Assembly: GCF_023101085.1 (NCBI RefSeq)
Contig: NZ_CP064703.1
Location: 3,906,001 to 3,970,000 of the forward strand
Direction of reading: 5' to 3'
Source of the DNA: Bradyrhizobium sp. 170
Lineage (GTDB): Bacteria; Pseudomonadota; Alphaproteobacteria; Rhizobiales; Xanthobacteraceae
Length of the DNA stretch: 64,000 nt
Below are positions 17,204-26,672 of the stretch, piece by piece. The notes below the pieces were generated by a model, which was not told the DNA's origin, did not search any database, and worked only from the letters and a program-made list of their open reading frames with translations. A program made the translations under genes and the position numbers. The first letter of the stretch is position 1, and each line of letters begins with the position of its first letter.

Positions 17204-17998
17204 CTAATGTGCTTTGTCGGACACGGTTTTGGCGCCTGCCGGGACCAGGTGGACGACGCGGTAACGGTTGTCGCGGAGGTAGCGCAGGAAGGCCGGCAGC
17301 ATGGCAGCGGTCTGCGCCTTGGGATCGTGCAGCAGGATGATGCCCTTGCGGGCGACTTGCAGTCGCTCGGTGAGCAGTTTCAACTGCTGTGCCGGCGTCA
17401 TCGGATTCCAGTCGCTGGCCCAGAGGTCGGCGCCGAACACGGCGATGCCGCGCTTTTGCAAGGCGTCCAGCGTCGCGGGCGTCATGTCAAAAAATGGAAA
17501 GCGAAAGAACGGCGTGCTCGGGGTCGTGGCGGCCTTTCCGTGCAGCGCCGTTTCGACCGCCGCGATGCCCTTGTCGATCTCGCCGATGGCCGCCTCCGGC
17601 TTCATGTATTTCAGATTGTGATGGGTCCATGTGTGATGCGCGATGGTATGGCCCTGCGCCGCTATTCTCCGCACCAGTTCGGGACGTTCGGAGGCCGGCT
17701 TTCCGATCAGGAAGAAGGTGGCGCGCACGCATTCATGCGCCAGCGCCGCCAGGATCTTCTGGTCCGTCGCAGGCCACGGTCCGTCGTCGAAGGTCAGCAC
17801 CACCTCGCGGTCATCAAGCGGAAGCGTCTGTGGAAAGCTTTTGAGGCCCACGCGCGGGTAGGTGGCGGGGTCCACCGCGAGAACGCGTGAGGTGCCGAGC
17901 GCGTCCTTGCGGCTGCATTCGGCAGCCTGAGCCGCCGCAACGAAGGTCATCAATGCCGCGACCGCCGAGCACAGCGCCGCGCTTAAATTTCGGGTCAT
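17204..17998 (-). CDS. Polysaccharide deacetylase, compact paralogue
   Basis: 264 residues, CE4/NodB domain with signal peptide (cleavage near AAAQAAEC). Key motifs are VVLTFDDGP, HHTWTHHN (HxxxH metal site), FFRFPFFD and IILLHDPK. It lacks the long tail of the next gene, with which it is clearly homologous (both begin with an ADALGTSR/AIGTSR-like segment and a VDPxxxP motif). The 143-bp gap between them could hold a separate promoter. It diverges from mgtE with about 105 bp between starts. Confidence 0.92.
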   Translation of the reverse strand: MTRNLSAALCSAVAALMTFVAAAQAAECSRKDALGTSRVLAVDPATYPRVGLKSFPQTLPLDDREVVLTFDDGPWPATDQKILAALAHECVRATFFLIGKPASERPELVRRIAAQGHTIAHHTWTHHNLKYMKPEAAIGEIDKGIAAVETALHGKAATTPSTPFFRFPFFDMTPATLDALQKRGIAVFGADLWASDWNPMTPAQQLKLLTERLQVARKGIILLHDPKAQTAAMLPAFLRYLRDNRYRVVHLVPAGAKTVSDKAH

Positions 17999-18103
17999 TT
18001 GCGGTTGGACATATTTGGCATTGCGCTGGGTGTTGCCGATTGGGTAAGCGTGCAGCGTAACTCAGACAAGTTCCCTCAATCTGTCAAACCGGCGAGGCGT
18101 GGC

Positions 18104-19540
18104 ATGGCCGAGAAGATCGACGTTGCCCAGGCCGCAGACGCGCTGTCAGCGCAGGGCTCGGTACTCGACCATCTGCCGATGCGGGACGAAGAGAACCAGC
18201 TCCGCCGCGAGTTTGTCGAGGAGATCACGCGCGCCATCCACGCCGCCGACCGGCCGCTGTTGTGCGAGGTGGTGGCGGAACTTCACGAGGCCGATCTCGG
18301 CGATTTGATCGGGGCCCTCGAGCCTGAGGACCGTGTCACGCTGGTCGAACTGACCGGCGCCGATTTCGACTTCTCGGCGCTGAACGAGGTCGACGATTCC
18401 GTCCGCGAGGAAATCCTCGAGGAACTCGAACCGGAGACGGTCGCGGAGGGCGTTCGCGAGCTGGAATCCGACGACGCCGTCCAACTGCTTCAAGGCCTCG
18501 ACGAGGAGGACAAGGAAGAGATCCTCGAAAAGCTGCCGCCCTCCGAGCGCGTCGCGCTGGAGCGGAGCCTGCTTTATCCGGAAAATTCCGCAGGCCGGCG
18601 GATGCAATCCGAGTTCATCGCGGTGCCGCCGGACTGGACCGTCGGCCAGGCGATCGACTACATGCGCGACACCCCGGACCTGCCGGGCCGGTTCTACGAG
18701 ATCTACGCGGTGGATGCCGAAAATCACTGGCAGGGTGCGGTCTCGCTCGACACGCTGCTGCGGGCGCGCCGGCCTGTGCCGATCGCCGATCTCATCGACG
18801 AGGACCGCCGCCGCGTCTCCGTGCTGGACGACCAGGAAGAGGTCGCGCGGATGTTCGGCAAGTACAATCTGGTCGCGGCTCCCGTGGTCGACACCACCAA
18901 CCGGCTGGTCGGCGTCATCACCATCGACGACGTGGTCGACGTCATCGAGGAGGAGGCCGACGAGGATCTGAAGGCGCTCGGCGGCGTCACCAGCGACGAA
19001 GAATTGTCCGACAGTGTCTGGACCATCGCGCGCGCCCGCTTCAACTGGCTGCTGGTCAATCTGGCGACGGCGTTTCTGGCGTCCTCCGTGCTCGGCCTGT
19101 TCGAGGGCCAGCTTGAGAAGATGGTGGCGCTCGCCGTGCTGGCGCCGATCGTGGCGAGCCAGGGCGGCAACGCCGCGACCCAGACCATGACGGTGGCGGT
19201 GCGGGCGCTGGCGACCCGCGAACTCGGCTCCAATAATGCGTTCCGCGTCGTCATGCGCGAGGCGATGGTCGGCCTCGTCAACGGGCTCGCCTTTGCCGTG
19301 ATCACCGGCGTCGCCGCGGTGGCCTGGTTCAAGATCCCGGGTCTCGGCATCGTGATCGGCCTTGCCATCATCTGCAACCTGGTGGCCGGCGCGCTTGGTG
19401 GCATTCTGATCCCGATGGTGCTGGACCGGGTGCGCGCCGACCCCGCGGTGGCGTCGGGGACTTTCGTCACGACCATCACCGACGTGGTCGGCTTCTTCTC
19501 GTTCCTCGGCATCGCCACGCTGTGGTTCGGGCTGAAGTAG
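18104..19540 (+). CDS. mgtE: Magnesium transporter MgtE
   Basis: Mg2+ channel/transporter of the inner membrane, 478 residues from the ATG chosen. The acidic N domain (about 1-130) contains helical repeats (DAVQLLQGLDEEDKEEILEKLP). The tandem CBS region follows (about 135-260, with VGVITIDDVVDVIEEEADED), then five membrane helices with the pore signature APIVASQGGNAATQT. The family uses Mg2+ occupancy of the N and CBS domains for gating. The frame stays open upstream to 17999 but lacks N-domain features there. No riboswitch was seen in the short leader. Confidence 0.95.
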   Translation: MAEKIDVAQAADALSAQGSVLDHLPMRDEENQLRREFVEEITRAIHAADRPLLCEVVAELHEADLGDLIGALEPEDRVTLVELTGADFDFSALNEVDDSVREEILEELEPETVAEGVRELESDDAVQLLQGLDEEDKEEILEKLPPSERVALERSLLYPENSAGRRMQSEFIAVPPDWTVGQAIDYMRDTPDLPGRFYEIYAVDAENHWQGAVSLDTLLRARRPVPIADLIDEDRRRVSVLDDQEEVARMFGKYNLVAAPVVDTTNRLVGVITIDDVVDVIEEEADEDLKALGGVTSDEELSDSVWTIARARFNWLLVNLATAFLASSVLGLFEGQLEKMVALAVLAPIVASQGGNAATQTMTVAVRALATRELGSNNAFRVVMREAMVGLVNGLAFAVITGVAAVAWFKIPGLGIVIGLAIICNLVAGALGGILIPMVLDRVRADPAVASGTFVTTITDVVGFFSFLGIATLWFGLK

Positions 19541-19618
19541 CTTTCGCCTTTGCTGCCCCTTTTATCGTTAATCGGGCCTTAACGCGCTTGGCTGATGATG
19601 TTGGCTCACGAGGTCAAC

Positions 19619-20008
19619 ATGCAGCGCTTGCGGCTGAAAGCGGACGGACGGATCGTCGAACTGCGGGACGGGCAGGAGTTCCCGCTCGCGCCGACGATGC
19701 CCGGAGTCGCCCTTGCGATCCCCGCGCCCGAGCCCGCGCTTGCAATGCCCACCGTCTCGCCCACAACGCCGGACGTTACACCCGGCGAAACCCCGGCCTT
19801 GCCGGCGGTGCGCGACCTGCGCCGCCGTGCGCAGCTGACGCAACTCGAATTCGCGGCCAGGCTTGGCGTGCCCGTCGAAACCATCCGGAACTGGGAGCAG
19901 GGCAAGCGTGCACCGCGCGGACCGGCGCGGGCGCTGCTCGCCGTGATTGCCCATTCGCCGGAAACCGTTTTCGCAGCGCTGGCCACGGAGGAACCGTCGC
20001 CCGTCTAG
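19619..20008 (+). CDS. XRE-type helix-turn-helix protein
   Basis: 130 residues from the ATG with GAGGT upstream; ATGs at 19595 and 19598 are in frame but lack a site. The N-terminal part is a short beta segment (LRLKADGRIVELRDGQEFPL) and a Pro-rich linker. The C-terminal half (about 65-125) is a lambda-repressor-like HTH: AQLTQLEFAARLGVPVETIRNWEQGKRAPRGPARALL. This resembles NadS/HigA-like regulators, but no toxin gene is adjacent. Target unknown. Confidence 0.85.
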   Translation: MQRLRLKADGRIVELRDGQEFPLAPTMPGVALAIPAPEPALAMPTVSPTTPDVTPGETPALPAVRDLRRRAQLTQLEFAARLGVPVETIRNWEQGKRAPRGPARALLAVIAHSPETVFAALATEEPSPV

Positions 20009-20148
20009 TTCGCGGGTTGCCCCGTTTTCTTCCCGCACACCGGACCCACCCCGGATCAAGTCCGCCGCAGGATTTCGCTTCAAAAGCGCTATCTGTTGGC
20101 ACGGCAGTTTCCACAGCCCATAATGGGGCCGGTCCGCGGATACAACCG

Positions 20149-20967
20149 ATGCTGTTTGTCGAAGCCAATGGCGCAAAAATACCGGCGATCGGGCTGGGCA
20201 CCTGGGAATTGCGTGGGCGAAGCTGCGCCCGCCTGGTCGAGCAGGCGCTGCGGCTCGGCTATCGCCACATCGACACCGCGCAGATGTACGAAAACGAACG
20301 CGAGGTCGGCGAGGGCTTGCGCGCCTCGGGCGTGAAGCGCGATCAGGTCTTCCTCACCACCAAGATCTGGCCCTCGCATTTCGCGCCTCACGATCTGGAG
20401 CGTTCGGCCAAGGAAAGCCTGGTGCGACTGCGCCTGACCGAGGTCGACCTGTTGCTGCTGCACTGGCCGAACCCGCAGGTGCCGCTGGTCGAGACGCTCG
20501 GCGCGCTGGCACGGATCAAGCAGCAGGGGCTCGCGCGGCATATCGGCGTGTCCAATTTCACCGTGACCCTGATCGAGGAGGCGGTGGCTTCATGTTCGGA
20601 GCCGCTGGTGTGCGACCAGGTCGAGTACCATCCCTATCTCGACCAGACCAAGGTGAGGCAGGCCTGCGCGCGCCATGGCATGGCCGTGGTGGCCTATAGT
20701 CCGGTCGCCAAGGGCCGCATCAAGAACGATCGCGCGCTGCTGCGGATCGGCGACCGCTATCGCAAGACGGCGGCGCAAATCTGCCTGCGCTGGCTGGTGC
20801 AGCAGGGCGTGGCGGCCATCCCGCGGACGTCGAAACTCGAGCGGCTCTCGGAGAACATCGAGATCCTCGATTTCGAGCTGTCGGAAGCGGACATGCAGCA
20901 GATTTCCGGCATGGGCAGCGCCGGGGGCCGGCTCACGGATTTCGGTTTCGCGCCGAAATGGGATTGA
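20149..20967 (+). CDS. Aldo/keto reductase
   Basis: NADPH-dependent carbonyl reductase, 272 residues, with a TIM barrel and the AKR tetrad Asp42, Tyr47 (HIDTAQMYENE), Lys72 (TTKIW) and His105 (LLLHWPNP). The C-terminal cofactor region IPRTSKLERLSEN is intact. Closest in pattern to 2,5-diketo-D-gluconate reductases (AKR5). A much longer open frame starting near 19522 overlaps the HTH gene and is not used; the product proper begins at MLFVEANG. Confidence 0.93.
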   Translation: MLFVEANGAKIPAIGLGTWELRGRSCARLVEQALRLGYRHIDTAQMYENEREVGEGLRASGVKRDQVFLTTKIWPSHFAPHDLERSAKESLVRLRLTEVDLLLLHWPNPQVPLVETLGALARIKQQGLARHIGVSNFTVTLIEEAVASCSEPLVCDQVEYHPYLDQTKVRQACARHGMAVVAYSPVAKGRIKNDRALLRIGDRYRKTAAQICLRWLVQQGVAAIPRTSKLERLSENIEILDFELSEADMQQISGMGSAGGRLTDFGFAPKWD

Positions 20968-20988
20968 GGCATTGCGCCGCCGGACGCT

Positions 20989-21843
20989 ATGCTGGCGGCC
21001 CAGGGGACTATCGAACATCGTTTTGATGCGATGGAGCTGCGACGGATCATACCTTCGGACATCACGGCGTCGGCGATCGCGCATGGGTCGCTGCTGACGC
21101 TGGTGGTTCTGTTTTCCGAGGTGCATCCGTTCGGCGCTGTGACCGCCGAGCAGATCTCGGTCGAGATCGTGACCCAGCAAGACCTTGCCGAAAACAAGCC
21201 GGAACCGGCGCCAACGCCGCAGCCCGATTTCTCGCTGCGGGACAAGCCGGCGGCCACCGGTGCGCCTCCGCCGACGGTCCAGCCGGCGCCTGCCGGGCGG
21301 CCGCAGCAGCAGGCTGCGCTCGCCGCGCCGCGCGCGGCCCAGCCGCCGTCGGTCGCGTCGCCGCCGCCACAACCGGCGGCGCCGGCCTACAAGCCGCCCG
21401 AGCCGGATGTCTCGATCAAGTATCAGGTGCTGCTGGGCTTGCCGCCCGACCTCTCGCCCACGCTGCGGCTCGCTCCCTCGCAAGCCCGCAACAAAGGCGA
21501 CGACGATTTCGACGCGCCGGCGGTCGAGGCGGCCGATGTCGCGAGCACGCTGGTGGCGGAGTTCCGCCGCCACCTCAAATCCTGCTCGAAACTGCCGGCC
21601 TCGCTGTCGAGCACCGACGACGTCAAGGTCAAGCTGCGCGTGTTGATGACACCGGATGGCAGGCTCGCCGCAGAACCGATGCTGATAGAGGCCAGCGCCT
21701 CGATGAAGGGCCCGTTGCTGATGCAGGGCGCCATCCGGGCGCTGTCGGCCTGTCAGCCCTACGCCATGCTGCCGGCGGACCGCTACGGCGAATGGAAGGT
21801 GCTCGATCTCAGCTTCACGCCGCAGGATTTTTCCGCGTCCTAG
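20989..21843 (+). CDS. TonB/TolA-like proline-rich membrane protein
   Basis: 284 residues. One hydrophobic helix (about 27-45) is followed by a Pro/Ala-rich spacer (about 65-145). A C-terminal globular domain (about 170-284) has VKLRVLMTPDGRLA and GAIRALSACQPYAMLP, resembling the TolA/TonB energy-transducer C-terminus. It is likely anchored in the inner membrane and spans the periplasm. The start could also be the Met at 21031. It lies 21 bp after the reductase, with no tolQR/exbBD genes nearby. Confidence 0.75.
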   Translation: MLAAQGTIEHRFDAMELRRIIPSDITASAIAHGSLLTLVVLFSEVHPFGAVTAEQISVEIVTQQDLAENKPEPAPTPQPDFSLRDKPAATGAPPPTVQPAPAGRPQQQAALAAPRAAQPPSVASPPPQPAAPAYKPPEPDVSIKYQVLLGLPPDLSPTLRLAPSQARNKGDDDFDAPAVEAADVASTLVAEFRRHLKSCSKLPASLSSTDDVKVKLRVLMTPDGRLAAEPMLIEASASMKGPLLMQGAIRALSACQPYAMLPADRYGEWKVLDLSFTPQDFSAS

Positions 21844-22029
21844 CGCGTGAACTCACCACCGCTCGATCATCCCGGCGTCAAAAGAGGAGAGGTAAAGGTC
21901 GCTCTCTCAGGGCCAAATGGAACTACGGTGGGCGAAACGGAAGCACTGTCCCGGACGTTGAAAGATAATCAACCAATGGACGTCGAGCCCTCGGCCGGCG
22001 GCAGGCCCATTCACTGGCGGGAGACGAGC

Positions 22030-22263
22030 ATGACACTCATCTGGCTTGGTGTGCTTCTTGTTTTCGGCGGGGTGTTGCAGATGGCCTTCCAGCCAATCTG
22101 GCGCGGCCGATTAAGCGGTAGAAGGCGGCTTCGCGCCGGGCAAGCCAGCGACACCCTGGAACCTGAAAGACCGGCTGGCGGCTTTGGGTTCAAATCGAAC
22201 TGGCCTGGTCTTGTGCTACTCGCGCTCGGCGCCGCTTTCTTGCTTGTCGGGGCCACCATCTGA
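22030..22263 (+). CDS. Small membrane protein
   Basis: 77 residues with a helix at each end (about 2-20 and 55-74) and a basic middle (RGRLSGRRRLRAG). The ATG at 22030 is preferred because GGGAG lies six bases upstream; an open extension to 21847 lacks clear coding character. Function not recognised. Confidence 0.6.
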   Translation: MTLIWLGVLLVFGGVLQMAFQPIWRGRLSGRRRLRAGQASDTLEPERPAGGFGFKSNWPGLVLLALGAAFLLVGATI

Positions 22264-22277
22264 ATTTGAAACTGTTT

Positions 22278-22955
22278 CTAGCTCCCCATCGCCCGCCAGG
22301 CATTCGAGGCGAACTGCCGTCGCCAGGTGACGATGACGACCAGCGCGGTCGTCGCCAGCAATAACCAGGGGCTGACGAACCAGCCGAGATAACCAAGCGC
22401 GAAGAAGAACGCGCGCTGGCCGCGGTTGAAATGCCGCCCCGCCGCCTCGAACAGGCGCGTCGTGCGCATCACATGGGCTTCCGCTTCCGCGGTGTCGCGC
22501 TCTGACGACGGCGGCATCGCGCCGAGCAGGATCGCGACATAGTTGAACAGGCGGTACGACCAGGCGAATTTGAAGAAGGCGTAGATGAAGATCAGGATCA
22601 GCCCGACGCATTTGATTTCCCAGAGCGCAGGCGAGGGGGTGAGATCGACCGGCAGTTCGCGCAGCACGGCGAGCGCATCGTTGGTCGCCCTCAGCAGCGC
22701 CAGCGCACCACCGATCGCGATCAGGCTGGTGGAGGCGAAGAAGGCGGTGCCGTTCTGCAGCGAGGCCATGATCTGCATGTCGACCATGCGTGCCTCGCGG
22801 TCGAGCATGTTCCGCACCCAGACCTCGCGATAGTGGTTCATGCGCGCCGACAGGCTGTCGCGGCCGTAAGCCGTGTGCTCGAGCGTGAAGCCGTAGGCCA
22901 GCCATTCCACGACGAAGAACGCGACGGCGGCGATATCGACCCAATAGGCGCCCAT
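22278..22955 (-). CDS. DUF599 family membrane protein
   Basis: 225 residues with about four membrane helices: near the N-terminus (AAVAFFVVEWLAYG), about 80-100, 120-150 and at the C-terminal end. Internal motifs match DUF599 proteins, including NGTAFFASTSLIAIGGALAL, FKFAWSYRLFNY and FNRGQRAFFFALGYLGWF. The family has no established function. The start is the Met before GAYWVDIAAV. Confidence 0.85.
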   Translation of the reverse strand: MGAYWVDIAAVAFFVVEWLAYGFTLEHTAYGRDSLSARMNHYREVWVRNMLDREARMVDMQIMASLQNGTAFFASTSLIAIGGALALLRATNDALAVLRELPVDLTPSPALWEIKCVGLILIFIYAFFKFAWSYRLFNYVAILLGAMPPSSERDTAEAEAHVMRTTRLFEAAGRHFNRGQRAFFFALGYLGWFVSPWLLLATTALVVIVTWRRQFASNAWRAMGS

Positions 22956-23056
22956 GTGGCGAGATCCCCGGTGGTGGTTTGGCAATCGTGATGTACAGGT
23001 TGAACGCGTGCGGTGCACTATGGCAAGATCACCGTCGCAACAGGATTTCCCCGCAA

Positions 23057-23713
23057 ATGTTGAAGCTGGTCATCGGCAACAAGAACTATTCGTCATGGTC
23101 GATGCGGCCATGGCTGGCGCTGCGCGCCAATGACATCCCGTTCGAGGAAGTGTGCATCCCGCTCTACACCGACGACAAGGCCGACAAGGACCGGATCCTG
23201 AGCTTTTCCCGCGCGGGCAAGGTGCCGGCGCTGGTCGATGGCGACCTCACGGTGTGGGATTCGCTTTCGATCATCGAGTATCTCGCCGAGAAATACCCGC
23301 AAAGTCGGCTGTGGCCGGAGGACCGTGCGCGCCGGGCGCATGCGCGCTCGATTTCGGCGGAAATGCATTCGGGCTTCATGCCGCTGCGCAATGAATGCGG
23401 CATGAACCTGCACCGCCCGGTCGGCGCGGTCGATCTGTCGGATGACGCACGTGCCAACGTGGCGCGCGTTCAGGAGATCTGGGCCGATTGCCACAGCCGT
23501 TACGGCAAGGAAGGACCGTTCCTGTTCGGCGCGTTCGGCGGCGCGGACGCGATGTTTGCGCCGGTGGTGCATCGCTTTCGCACCTATGCGATCGAGGTGA
23601 GGGGCGAGGCGCGGCATTATTTCGACGCGATGTTGTCGCTGCCGGCGTTCCAGGAATGGACCCGCGCCGGTCTTGCTGAAACGCTCGTCATCGAGCGGTT
23701 CGAGACGGTCTGA
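23057..23713 (+). CDS. Glutathione S-transferase family protein
   Basis: 218 residues. Thioredoxin-like N-terminal domain (about 1-80) with NYSSWSMRPWLAL, the region that contacts glutathione, and VPALVDGDLTVWDSLSIIEYL, the cis-Pro and Glu-Ser glutathione site. An all-helical C-terminal domain follows. It is probably cytoplasmic detoxification or maleylacetoacetate-isomerase-like; the substrate cannot be named. In-frame sequence upstream of the ATG is not GST-like. Confidence 0.92.
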   Translation: MLKLVIGNKNYSSWSMRPWLALRANDIPFEEVCIPLYTDDKADKDRILSFSRAGKVPALVDGDLTVWDSLSIIEYLAEKYPQSRLWPEDRARRAHARSISAEMHSGFMPLRNECGMNLHRPVGAVDLSDDARANVARVQEIWADCHSRYGKEGPFLFGAFGGADAMFAPVVHRFRTYAIEVRGEARHYFDAMLSLPAFQEWTRAGLAETLVIERFETV

Positions 23714-23816
23714 TTTCGGGTGCGGGGCCTGTGGTCGGGCGGGGGTGCCAGGGCTCGCCGCAACCCGCGGCATTCTGTCCTATATTGGGAAAAGCGGCCT
23801 CTATATTAGGCAGGCG

Positions 23817-23830
23817 GGTTCCCGGGAACC
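23817..23830. promoter_or_regulatory. 14-bp palindrome GGTTCCCGGGAACC
   Basis: A perfect palindrome, identical to one at 29953-29966. It lies in the 280-bp gap after the GST gene and 164 bp before the small hypothetical gene. Both strands contain GGAAC, the -35 element of EcfG-type general stress promoters, but no matching CGTT was found at 16-17 bp here. Confidence 0.4.
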
Positions 23831-23993
23831 GCAAGAATTGCCGCTTATCGCCCTGAAAAACATGCGGAATTTGCGCATTTGCCATGCCTCGATGCTGCTG
23901 GCTTTTGGGGGGCCGACTGTGCTAGGTTGCCGCAGGGTTCTCAAGTCGGCCGAAAGCTAGCGGGACCGTGAGCGCGGCCGGCGTTCTTGCGTA

Positions 23994-24197
23994 ATGGAGA
24001 GGGCGTTGAAGCATAAGTACTCCGTTGGAGAGACTGTCTATTTTACTGCCAGCAACGTTGCCCGTCCGGCCGCCAGTGGCACCTATGAGGTGATCCGGCT
24101 GTTGCCGACCGATGGCGACGATTGTCAGTATCGCATCAAAAGCTCGACCGAAGCTTTCGAACGGGTCGCCAAGGAAAGCCAGCTCGCAATTTCCTGA
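23994..24197 (+). CDS. Small conserved-type hypothetical protein
   Basis: 67 residues or fewer. The predicted product KHKYSVGETVYFTASNVA...GTYEVIRLLP looks like a compact beta-barrel (SH3-like) fold. The ATG at 23994 or the TTG at 24006 could be the start; the latter has GGAG six bases upstream. Codon use is normal. Function unknown. Confidence 0.6.
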   Translation: MERALKHKYSVGETVYFTASNVARPAASGTYEVIRLLPTDGDDCQYRIKSSTEAFERVAKESQLAIS

Positions 24198-24349
24198 AAC
24201 AGTTGTGTGCAAGTAGTCGGCTGACGAAGTTCCACCTTTGGTTGCCGTCAAAAGGCCTCGTTCGCGGAAACATTCTGCCGAAAAGCGAATGCAGCAGTGC
24301 CGCATTCGTCTTTCGATCGCGTTTGATGCTGCGTTGAGGGACACCGCGC

Positions 24350-25330
24350 ATGAACTGGGCCTGGGCTGCTTCGCTGGATCACATCTGGCACTCGCCGAAC
24401 CTTCCGTTGTACCTGACGCTGGTCACGGCCGGCTTTGTCGGGATCATCGTTCTGATCACGCTGCTGCGTTCGGAGAGATCCGTGGCCAACAGCGTGCTGG
24501 CGCTCATCACGCTGCTCGCGGTCGGGGTCGCAGGCGCCGTGACCTTCCGCGGCTTCGGCACGCCAAACGGGGTTCAGTCGACGGAGGCGCCGCGTGCGGT
24601 TCAGACGGCTACCGCGCCGTTGCCGCAGCTTTCCTGTATTGACGAGCTGGCCGGCGATGCAGTCCTCGCCGCGTGCGAGAAGGCGCTGTTCGGTTCGGCC
24701 GAGTCGGTGGCTGCGGCCGTGGCCTACGCCGCCTCGCAGATCACGCTGCTGACCTCGCTCGGAGATGTCGCCACCGCCAACAAGGGCGCCGGCTCCGACT
24801 TGCTGGCGCTGCGCCGCGCCGTCGAGCGCGACCGTTACGGGTTGATGGCCTATGTACTGACGGCGCGGGACCGTTGCACGCCATCGGCCTGCCGCGCTTT
24901 CCGCTCGCTGAACGAGACGCGCCAGATTGCGGCCAACATGGAAGAGAGCGTCTATGAAAGCCTGATCATGCGCTACGCGGCGTCCTGGAACGCGCCGCAG
25001 GTCGCGACGGGCATGATCGCGGCGCTACCGCCGTCGCTCCCCACGGGCAAGCCCACCAACGCCGAATTCCCGACCTCGGCCTCCACCCCGCCGGTCAACA
25101 TCATGACGCCCGAGCCGCCGCTAGGCGCCGCGCCGAAGCCGTCGTCTGCAACTGCGGCTGCGCCGGCATCGCCAGCCGCGCCGCGTCCGGCCGCGGCGAC
25201 ACCGCCAGCATCGCCGCCGGCACAGGCCGCCGCCAAGAAGCCGCCGCCGGCGCCGAAGCGGCCGTCCAACACAGTGCCGGTCCAGCTCGCGCCGTCGGGT
25301 TCGGCGCCCACAGCTGATAACAACGAGTGA
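24350..25330 (+). CDS. Membrane-anchored Pro/Ala-rich hypothetical protein
   Basis: 326 residues with two N-terminal membrane helices (about 18-38 and 44-64). A Cys-containing helical domain (about 90-215) follows, with CIDELAGDAVLAACEKALF and RDRCTPSACRAF, where paired Cys suggest disulfides. The last 100 residues are Pro/Ala-rich and low-complexity, as in cell-envelope proteins. No family recognised. Confidence 0.75.
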   Translation: MNWAWAASLDHIWHSPNLPLYLTLVTAGFVGIIVLITLLRSERSVANSVLALITLLAVGVAGAVTFRGFGTPNGVQSTEAPRAVQTATAPLPQLSCIDELAGDAVLAACEKALFGSAESVAAAVAYAASQITLLTSLGDVATANKGAGSDLLALRRAVERDRYGLMAYVLTARDRCTPSACRAFRSLNETRQIAANMEESVYESLIMRYAASWNAPQVATGMIAALPPSLPTGKPTNAEFPTSASTPPVNIMTPEPPLGAAPKPSSATAAAPASPAAPRPAAATPPASPPAQAAAKKPPPAPKRPSNTVPVQLAPSGSAPTADNNE

Positions 25331-25370
25331 TCTTTTCAAAGCGCGCGCAGGCCGCTACATCGGCGGGATC

Positions 25371-25811
25371 ATGCCGCTTCATCTCATCAAGCTTGCCGTC
25401 GGCTGCGAGTCAGTCAAGGAACTCAAGGGCTGGGTTGCCGAACGAATGGCAACCGCCAAGAAAAAGGGCCTGCCGCTTCGTCACGTCCACATCACACGGA
25501 TGACGCCGAAGCGCGACGCGGAAATCCTCGCGGGCGGCTCGCTCTATTGGGTGATCAAGGGCGAAATCGCCGCGCGCGAAAAGATCATCGCGATCGAGCC
25601 GTTTCGCGACAAGGACGGTATCGGGCGGTGCCGCCTGGTGATGCAGCCCAAGGTGTTTGCGGTCTCGCCGCGGCCGATGCGCCCGTTCCAGGGCTGGCGC
25701 TACCTTGCCGAGGACGCCGCGCCGGCGGACCTCACCAAATCCTCAGCCGCCAGCGTGGCGGCGATGCCGGAGCCGATGCGCCGCGAATTGCGCGATCTGG
25801 GGCTGCTCTGA
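25371..25811 (+). CDS. DUF1489 family protein
   Basis: 146 residues, full length. Features match DUF1489: start MPLHLIKLAVGC, a RHVHITRMTPKR segment and GSLYWVIKG, then PRPMRPFQGWRYL. It is probably a small cytoplasmic RNA- or nucleotide-related protein; the function is not established. It lies 40 bp after the preceding gene and converges with panC. Confidence 0.88.
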   Translation: MPLHLIKLAVGCESVKELKGWVAERMATAKKKGLPLRHVHITRMTPKRDAEILAGGSLYWVIKGEIAAREKIIAIEPFRDKDGIGRCRLVMQPKVFAVSPRPMRPFQGWRYLAEDAAPADLTKSSAASVAAMPEPMRRELRDLGLL

Positions 25812-25820
25812 GGCTCCGTT

Positions 25821-26672
25821 CTAAACCCCGATATTGTCGATCAGGCGCGTCGTGCCGAGTTTCGCGGCGACGAGGATCCGCACCGGCCCGTCTTTCATCG
25901 AGGTGATCGGCGCCAGCGTCCCGGCGTGCCGGGCCTCGAAATAGTCCAGCACGAAGCCGGCGGCGCTGATCAGTTCGCGGCCGGCTTCCATCGCGGCCGC
26001 AAAATCCTCGCCGGCCTTCAGCCGCTTGGCGCTTTCCTTCATGGCGCGGTACAGCGTCGGCGCCGTCTGCCGTTCCTCGGGCGAGAGGTAGACGTTGCGC
26101 GAGGACATCGCCAGTCCGTCGCGTTCCCGCACGGTGCGCGAGCCGATCACCTTGACGCCGAGGTCGAGATCGGCGGCCATCTGCGTCACCACCCGCAATT
26201 GCTGATAATCCTTCTCGCCGAAGATCGCCACGTCTGGCCGGACTTGCGTGAACAGCTTGCCGACCACGGTGGCGACGCCGCCGAAGAAATGCGGCCGGAA
26301 ACGATCCTCGAGCCCGGCGATGGCCGGGCCTTCCGGCACGATACGGGTGGCGAAGCCGTCCGGGTACATCGCCTTGACGTCGGGATTCCAGATCAGGTCG
26401 ACCTTCTCGGCGGCGAGTTTGGCGACGTCGGCTTTCCAGGTGCGCGGGTACGAACCGAAATCTTCCGTCGGTGCAAACTGCGTCGGGTTGACGAAGATCG
26501 AGACGATGACTTTTTGCGCCCGGCGTCTGGCGAGCCGCACCAGCGACACGTGTCCGTCATGAAGCGCTCCCATGGTCGGCACCAGCGCGACGGCGGCCTT
26601 TCGGGCGCGCAAGGCCTCGACGGCGCGGCGCAATGCGGGAACGGTACGGACGACCATGGGACTTCGCGACAT
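25821..26672 (-). CDS. panC: Pantothenate synthetase
   Basis: ATP-dependent condensation of pantoate and beta-alanine, the last step of pantothenate synthesis. 283 residues. Clear motifs are [16 protein letters not shown] (HxGH), [17 protein letters not shown] and MSSRNVYLS (KMSKS-like). Two close Mets (26672 and 26657) are possible starts. panB is not adjacent. An in-frame extension upstream to about 26840 is not part of the family. Confidence 0.96.
   Translation of the reverse strand: MSRSPMVVRTVPALRRAVEALRARKAAVALVPTMGALHDGHVSLVRLARRRAQKVIVSIFVNPTQFAPTEDFGSYPRTWKADVAKLAAEKVDLIWNPDVKAMYPDGFATRIVPEGPAIAGLEDRFRPHFFGGVATVVGKLFTQVRPDVAIFGEKDYQQLRVVTQMAADLDLGVKVIGSRTVRERDGLAMSSRNVYLSPEERQTAPTLYRAMKESAKRLKAGEDFAAAMEAGRELISAAGFVLDYFEARHAGTLAPITSMKDGPVRILVAAKLGTTRLIDNIGV

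Noticed and set aside
17999..18103. Extended mgtE start and a Mg2+ riboswitch in the leader
   Set aside because: The leader is about 105 bp with no M-box-like structure visible, and the upstream codons lack N-domain features.
19522..20148. N-terminal extension of the aldo/keto reductase
   Set aside because: This stretch encodes the XRE-type protein in another frame and gives only low-complexity sequence in the reductase frame.
23817..23845. EcfG promoter at the first GGTTCCCGGGAACC palindrome
   Set aside because: No CGTT follows GGAAC at 16-18 bases on either strand.
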